Origin: Caenorhabditis remanei
Taxonomy: Eukaryota; Nematoda; Chromadorea; Rhabditida; Rhabditidae
DNA length: 64,000 nt
Assembly (NCBI RefSeq): GCF_010183535.1
Contig: NC_071331.1
Span: forward strand, 10,974,001-11,038,000
Direction: 5' to 3'
In this document: positions 58,801 through 64,000 of the stretch, piece by piece
Layout: each line of letters opens with the position of its first letter
Numbering within the stretch: position 1 is the first letter of the stretch
Program-made: the position numbers and the translations under genes
Notes under the pieces: generated by a model
The model's input: only the letters and a program-made list of their open reading frames with translations
Database searches by the model: none
What the model was told of the DNA's origin: nothing

Positions 58801-61469
58801 TGATAAGAAGCTATTATAAATTCACAAAACTGCGCCACGTGGCTTTAAAGGCGCATCTAATTTATCAGAAATTTCGCGGAGTGGTCTCGTAGTTGAAAAA
58901 GATCAAATACCGTATTTTCGAGCTTTGCAGGCCTAAAAATAAATGCAAATAATGTTTTTCGCTTCGAGACCATATCGAACAAATTAGATGCGCCTTTAAA
59001 GCCATGCGGCGCAGTTTATAATAATCTATTCTGAAAAGACATTGCGTCCCCTCTGATCACTTTCTTACTTTTCAGAAACAAAAACGTTTGTTGTACAAAT
59101 TTTTGGAATTCAGCAAGCTTATTTATTCATGTTTAGATTCACTACAAATGCGAATTGTAATGACCGTTTGATAATTTCTGAAATTTTTGACCACTTGTTG
59201 GAGCAGGAAACAAAACTATTATAACGTAAAACTCTGAATATGAGGGTTTAAAATTTTAATGTTTCATCTATATTTTATTCCTTGTCAGTTTTAGGCTTCC
59301 TAGATACCACGTCTTGAATTGCACCAACAATTTTGTGAGCTAACACATGGATCTCAAAACTCATAATTTGCCGTTCTCGATATATTTAGTGGAACTTTAA
59401 TACGAATCAGAACAGTTTGACCCCAGGTACCAGAAATTCCAAAGAGTTTGCTAGACCAAAAAAAGAACATAAAACATGAGATACACACAAATATCTGTAT
59501 CATAGTTTGATCACCTAGTTGTCTAATCTCAATTCCATATCGGTACACTGATGGAAATTCTACAAAAATCCCTTTCCCCGTCTGAATCTCTCTCCCCTTT
59601 TTCGTCACGTGACAGTCTCTATCCAAAACTTTTCTCGTCGTGTTCTCTGTGTCTCTCGATTCGATCACTCTCTCTCACTCCGTCGATCGGATCAATGTAG
59701 TTGTGACGAGGTGGCTTTGAACGTTTGAACTTGCGCAGAAATGAAGTTGAGACTTTTTGAAAAGGAAACGAAATACGTACGGTGTGAGGCGCGAGAAACA
59801 AGAGACATAGCAGCAAAAAAAGGTGAGAAAAAGAGAAAAGAGACACGAGGTCAACTTGTGTCCCACTGGACTGATCAGTGACTCGATTAGTACTGTTTCC
59901 AGTTTTATTCTAGGTTTACTTTCCTATTTTTGATATCTGTAAGTTTTCTGTTTCTTCGATATTTTGAATTGGTTTGTGTCTGGCCCGGAAATTGTTAAGA
60001 TTTTTGCTTTGATGTCTTATTCTACATAGATTTATTCCGTCATTGTCATGTTAGAAGTTCTCCTAAAGCTCATAAAAATGTCGCCAAAATAACAATAATT
60101 GAAAAGCATCACACTCCAATGAAAGTCTGGTAACTATAAGTCTCCATTAAAATTTCCTAAAGCCCTTAACGGGTTCATCACTACAAATGTTACAGCTTCA
60201 AAATCTCGTTTAACTTGGACTAAAAGTTTTTCTCTCGCTAATCAATTTTCAAAATCTCTCATTATTGAAATTTCCAGTCAAAACGGCTCACCCACCACTT
60301 CAACGACGCCCCACCACCGCCGCCAGAATTCGTCGTCCGGATTGGAGCCAGCACGGAAACGACCGAAACTCTCGCCGCCTGTCCTGACAGCAATGCCATT
60401 GGATTGTGAGTTTTTTATACAAATGGTTTCCGATACATGAATAATTTGGCGTGTATTTTGAATTAGGTTAAGGACTTGTTAAAACAGTAAAAAAAATGCT
60501 TTACTGTTGCAGAAACGTGTGATTGTTTGTGTTAGTCCAGATGTTTTGATTAAACCTGTTTGTGAAAGCAAAAATATTATGAATAATTTAGTTTTCTAAA
60601 ACTGTCACTTAACTGAATTTTTGAGTTTTGAGGCTAAAGTTCAGATCTAACAGAAGCTGTAGTTTGAAATTCTGATTGGCCAAAAATTGCAACGTAGAAA
60701 ACGAAAAGATAAATAAATGAGTCTCTGATAAGTTACGTTTCAAGTTCTCATTAAGTAATGGAAATGGGAAATCATTATCACTACGTTTGGTTTGGAAAAT
60801 CAATCTCAATAATTTTCTGCTTAAAACGCTTGTCACTGAGAAACTGACTCTCTTGCCTAGGTATTTTTCCCTAGTAAATAAAATGCACCCAGTAATATCT
60901 ACTGGCTTCTTTCAAGAAACTTCTTTATGTTTCTGAAAAATACTAATCTAAAAAAGCAGTGGTTATGAAAAGATAAGATTCTGGATATGATTGCTAATAA
61001 AAAATCTGTTTTGAGAAATCAAAAAGATGAGAATAGTTTATTTCTTCTATTGCAACGTTCCTTTGAAATTTATATTGAAACTGTGTTCAATACAAAATTC
61101 ACCATAGTTTCAGTTCCCAGTTGGTCAGTTTTCAACCAATAGTCTCAAAACTCAAAGATTTTTTCAAAACCCCTACGCAACAGTATTCTTTTCCTCTCCC
61201 TTCTCCAATAAACTCTATTCGAATCAGAATCTAGTTGATTCCAGTATCCGACACAATCCTTCCATCTGAGTCCCAAGCATGTACATCAACATTAAAAGGA
61301 GTCGTGACAGCCGCCGGAGCAGCTCAGATGTCATCGGCAGAACGGTTAGCAGCAAGTATAGTGGCCCCGCCGATATGCATAGTACCTCGATCCGTGGAAT
61401 TTATCAGTCCGAAAACAGAGGACGGGATAATAGATTTACCGAATTCGATGGGAAATATGCAACAGAGTG
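49838..61469 (+). CDS. gene G: 5' part of a long-intron gene, product not recognised (partial)
   Basis: Three coding exons are supported by splice sites and consistent phase: 49838-49875, 60278-60405 and 61245-61469 (129 complete codons, then a donor GTTAGT in phase 1). The protein starts MMDELQQMEQYY and continues with Ser/Thr/Pro-rich text, a basic PARKRPKLSPP (nuclear-localisation-like) and an Ala-rich VTAAGAAQMSSAERLAAS. A TTTCAG acceptor at 49791-49794 could take a spliced leader. The same frame is open back to the acceptor, so 49795-49875 could also be an internal exon. Intron 1 is 10.4 kb, unusual for this genome type and common in developmental transcription factors. Later exons are outside the window or were not found. 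Family unknown. Confidence 0.6.
52328..52955. mobile_element. hAT-like foldback element, 628 bp, in intron 1 of gene G
   Basis: The ends are CAGGCTTGGTCGAG and CTCGACCAAGCCTG, with a perfect 8-bp duplication ATAAGAAG (52320-52327 and 52956-52963). Subterminal regions repeat TTTCCCGA- and TCGAGAAA-type words many times. CAGG...CCTG ends plus an 8-bp duplication are classic hAT features. Confidence 0.85.
53210..54540. repeat. two diverged direct copies of a ~650-bp block in intron 1 of gene G
   Basis: AGATAGCGCTAGACAAAATT occurs near 53421 and 54162. TTTCGAGCACTCTTA and CTTGCCCCACTATCAAAAGT recur near 53810-53900 and 54437-54537. Spacing differs between landmarks (about 740 versus 640 bp), so indels have accumulated. 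The block is non-coding. Confidence 0.7.
56580..57190 (+). promoter_or_regulatory. possible internal promoter or enhancer tract in intron 1 of gene G
   Basis: CT-rich DNA with GTGCCACGTGGTGTCTCC (about 56930) and GAGGGAGAGAGACAGA (about 57110), similar in style to the 45.6-kb tract. It could drive a shorter transcript of the plus-strand gene. Evidence is compositional only. Confidence 0.25.
58827..59017. repeat. short palindromic MITE, 191 bp, in intron 1 of gene G
   Basis: AAACTGCGCCACGTGGCTTT at the left is mirrored at the right with two mismatches, and the GGCGCATCTAATTT block also pairs. No unambiguous target duplication was found. Confidence 0.7.
59580..59880. promoter_or_regulatory. 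CT-rich patch 400 bp upstream of exon 2 of gene G
   Basis: Contains CGTCACGTGACAG, GTGTCTCTCGATTCG and CACTCTCTCTCACTCC words. It could be an alternative promoter near exon 2. The call is weak. Confidence 0.25.
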
Positions 61470-62588
61470 GTTAGTTGGTTTTTTTTTATCCGAGGGCCAC
61501 CAAGTCAGTAACATCAGAGAATCTTGGAAAAAATTAATGTTGGTTTTGAAACAAACTTTTTTCAAAAAAACTTATTTGAAAATTACTGTTTCAAGACCCT
61601 CAGATAGGTCCCTTACAAATTTTTTGACAATTTAGTGAAACCATGACGAATCCAGTAGTTTGCACTTTTCCGAAAAAAACCCCTTTCCGAGCAAATAACT
61701 CAAAGAGCAGTGTTTGTTTCTTCTCTCAACCAAATCACATGTTTATCAACCAATTATGGTTTGAATTTCCAATACACAATACCGTTTTTGCAACTTTTGT
61801 AACTCACCGTATACTTGTTAAGTACACACAGAGCCACGTGGTTTGTTGATCTCTGTGAAACCAGAGTTCACACTTCAGATACATTAAAAATGGACTGCGT
61901 GGGCTAAACATTCATTATGAGGGAACGTTTTCAGGGTTTGTGAGACAGAGAAATTTGTTCTGGAATTGGTGAGATAGTGGGGAGAAATTTTGTTTTGAAA
62001 AGTTGTCTAGTCACGGAATCAAAATTTTCCTCAGAATGAAAATGGATGAAGTGAAAATACTAAACGACAAAATTTCCATAAACACTTAAAAATAGTCTGA
62101 AATGGGAAGTTTATGTTGTCTTAATTGGCTGATACCATGCAGTTTTTAATTGCTTTCAATTTCGATATAAGATTGTCTTTTGCTGCATCAGCCGTAAACG
62201 AATTATCTGTATCCTGTAAGAGAACTTCGAAACTGGACATCCCGAAACAGAAAGCTTTCACTCTGACCGTTGTCATGTACATATTCAAATGAACACATTT
62301 TTTTCTCGATTTCAGTGAATCATAAAAAGGTTTCCAGGACAGGGGCTATTCACATCCAGAAAAAAAACAGTTGTCATGGCTTTCACCGTTTTTTTCAGTA
62401 AATGAATTGAGGGGAAAACTTTTTAAGTCGCGAGTAGTTCCATTAGATTCACTATCACCGTTTCAATTTTGTAATTTTTGGGTTAAACCACCTTGTCATC
62501 AATCTGATTCCCGTTTTTGTATTTTCATAGTTTTTATAGTGCTACGGAATGAAATTTATATTTTTTTTTGATCTGAAATGCATTTTGA
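61470..62588 (+). other. start of intron 3 of gene G or 3' region
   Basis: Follows the phase-1 donor. No acceptor with a compatible open frame could be chosen with confidence. A CCACGTGG occurs at about 61832. GGGGCTATTCAC near 62343 also occurs near 48274, suggesting a dispersed repeat. Confidence 0.35.
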
Positions 62589-62596
62589 CCTGTGAT

Positions 62597-62765
62597 AAAG
62601 GCTGTCGCACGGCCGGCCGCCGAGACCGCGGATTAACCAAATGGGCTGAATTTTTGTACATCGACTAATCTTTTGGTCCTCTACAAGGCCGCCTGAAGAA
62701 ACGAAAATTTTCCATGGCTGGGAACTGAGATATAGAATCGGCCCACGGCCCTTTTGACAGCCTTG
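62597..62765. mobile_element. hAT-like MITE, 169 bp
   Basis: The ends are AAAGGCTGTC and GACAGCCTTG, and a perfect 8-bp duplication CCTGTGAT flanks it (62589-62596 and 62766-62773). A GCACGGCCGGCCGCCGAG patch is subterminal at the left and CCCACGGCCC at the right. Confidence 0.8.
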
Positions 62766-62998
62766 CCTGTGATTTACTTATATCGATATTAGTATTGATA
62801 TAATTTTCTACTTTTTCTGGGAGTAGTTAGCATCCTCACCAATTCAATAAGATACTTCGTCCAGTACTTAATAATCACTGTATTAATTTTCAAAATTAGG
62901 TCAGTGCGTTCCAGTTTTGTTATCAAGTGATTTTTGTCAATCATTTTCACATAGCGAGCAGTGATTGTCCCTCATGTGTTTCTATTGTCAAGAACTAG

Positions 62999-63316
62999 TC
63001 CCAACAGAATAACATTTTTGCTCGGTGGATGACAACAACTTGAAACAGTATTTCAGAGTGCATTAATAATAGTAAAGGCAAATTCCATCTGAATTTTATT
63101 TTCGGTTTCAAACAGTAGACAGATTTTTTTTTCTAAATTTAAGGGTATTGAGACTCATCCCAACAGAATAACATTTTTGCTCGGTGGATGACAACAACTT
63201 GAAACAGTATTTCAGAGTGCATTAATAATAGTAAAGGCAAATTCCATCTGAATTTTATTTTCGGTTTCAAACAGTAGACAGATTTTTTTTTCTAAATTTA
63301 AGGGTATTGAGACTCA
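62999..63316. repeat. perfect 159-bp tandem duplication
   Basis: 62999-63157 and 63158-63316 read identically by eye, starting TCCCAACAGAATAAC and ending GTATTGAGACTCA. Identity, including a long T-run, implies a recent event or an assembly artefact. Confidence 0.85.
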
Positions 63317-64000
63317 AGAATTATAAAGTTAGTATTGCTACGAATCTCAAATTTTGTCGATAGTTACGGATAGCCTTACTGTTCCAGAGTATAGATGTTC
63401 GACTATCTTGCTAAATATCGGTCAATCTGATTAGTGAGAGCTGAACGTAGTTTTCATGTTTCAAATTTGACATAACAAGATTCTGATTTGTTAAACTCAA
63501 TTCTTCCTCTTGTAGTCATTGACATAAAAACTGTAATTGGTCTCAAAGGGATCCCCCGATATGGTCTCTCTCATAGAGTCAGTCTCCGATTCACATGTTA
63601 CATTTTGTTATCTGCATCACCCTTCTCTTTAAAGGTCAATAGGGTATTCCCCGGCCAAAGATAATGATCTCTCTTCACCCCTACTAAATTCTGATCTTTT
63701 GATCACTGTCAACTTTCAAAAATTGTGCATTCCTACAGTCTTGTTCCCTACATATGTGCATACATATGTAGACTCCAGTTAGCCAAGAACAAGAGGAAAC
63801 TAATGTTAGTGCATAAATAGACCTGTTTCGATGACTGCGTGAGGAAAAGAATCAAAAGATCAGAACAAGGGTATTCCCCCGTCTAGACGAGAGAGTATTC
63901 CCCCGTAGAGACGCAGAGAAAAACGGGTGAGAATTGGATGTTACAGTGCACCTTGCGCAAACATGTATACGATATATTGAGATGAGAAGAAATAGATTAT
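63317..64000. other. right edge of the window
   Basis: No exon. A palindrome, CTACATATGTGCATACATATG and the following TAG, lies at about 63749. GGGTATTCCCC-type words appear at about 63650, 63870 and 63893, and CGTAGAGACGCAGAG at about 63904. The tract resembles promoter DNA. Confidence 0.3.

Overview
The window looks like nuclear DNA of a Caenorhabditis-type nematode. Evidence: AT-rich non-coding DNA; many introns of about 47-60 bp ending in TTTTCAG; a splice acceptor only about 10-45 bp upstream of almost every inferred start codon, as expected for spliced-leader trans-splicing; a Tc4/Tc5-type CTNAG insertion site; and many foldback MITEs. The species cannot be named from this. All gene models are hand-built from splice signals and reading frames, without alignments.

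Positions 1-7143 are mostly gene-free: two large inverted-repeat elements (366-829, 1695-2758), one tRNA-Ile(AAT) gene (1569-1641) and a weak candidate exon near 5.0 kb.

Positions 7144-37289 hold a one-strand (minus) cluster of related, fast-evolving genes. From right to left: gene F (32397-37289, 23 exons, 1143 aa), gene E (29960-30912, 218 aa), gene D (25009-28860, 15 exons, 792 aa), gene C (19562-23593, 10 exons, 633 aa), a decaying gene (15846-17095), an intronless AT-hook-like gene (14508-15338, 276 aa), gene B (10427-14199, 7 exons, 1013 aa) and gene A (7144-8324, 3 exons, 357 aa). C, D, E and F carry divergent homeodomain-like repeats, each interrupted by a phase-0 intron just before the predicted recognition helix (for example IQRWFNYKRYREK). 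A, B, D and F end in a SAM-like module interrupted by a phase-0 intron after its first tryptophan. D and F carry both ends, so the two features unite the cluster. B consists of five tandem exons separated by four near-identical 47-bp introns. Duplication of symmetric exons appears to drive the family. Nuclear regulators are a reasonable inference (homeodomain-like repeats, AT-hook, SR-rich exons, SUMO-interaction-like motifs), but no function is shown.

Mobile elements crowd this cluster. A Tc1/mariner-like MITE family occurs in introns of B, C (three times) and D and between E and F, and a 1.1-kb Tc4/Tc5-like foldback separates A and B.

Positions 37314-49794 are largely gene-free and hold several hAT-like foldback elements with 8-bp target duplications, including one nested inside another (39071-39875). 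A CT-rich promoter-like tract lies at 45560-46330. From 49.8 kb a plus-strand gene begins: three coding exons at 49838-49875, 60278-60405 and 61245-61469, with a 10.4-kb first intron, continuing past the window or into exons I could not find. Its product is not recognised. The last 2.5 kb holds a hAT-like MITE and a perfect 159-bp tandem duplication.
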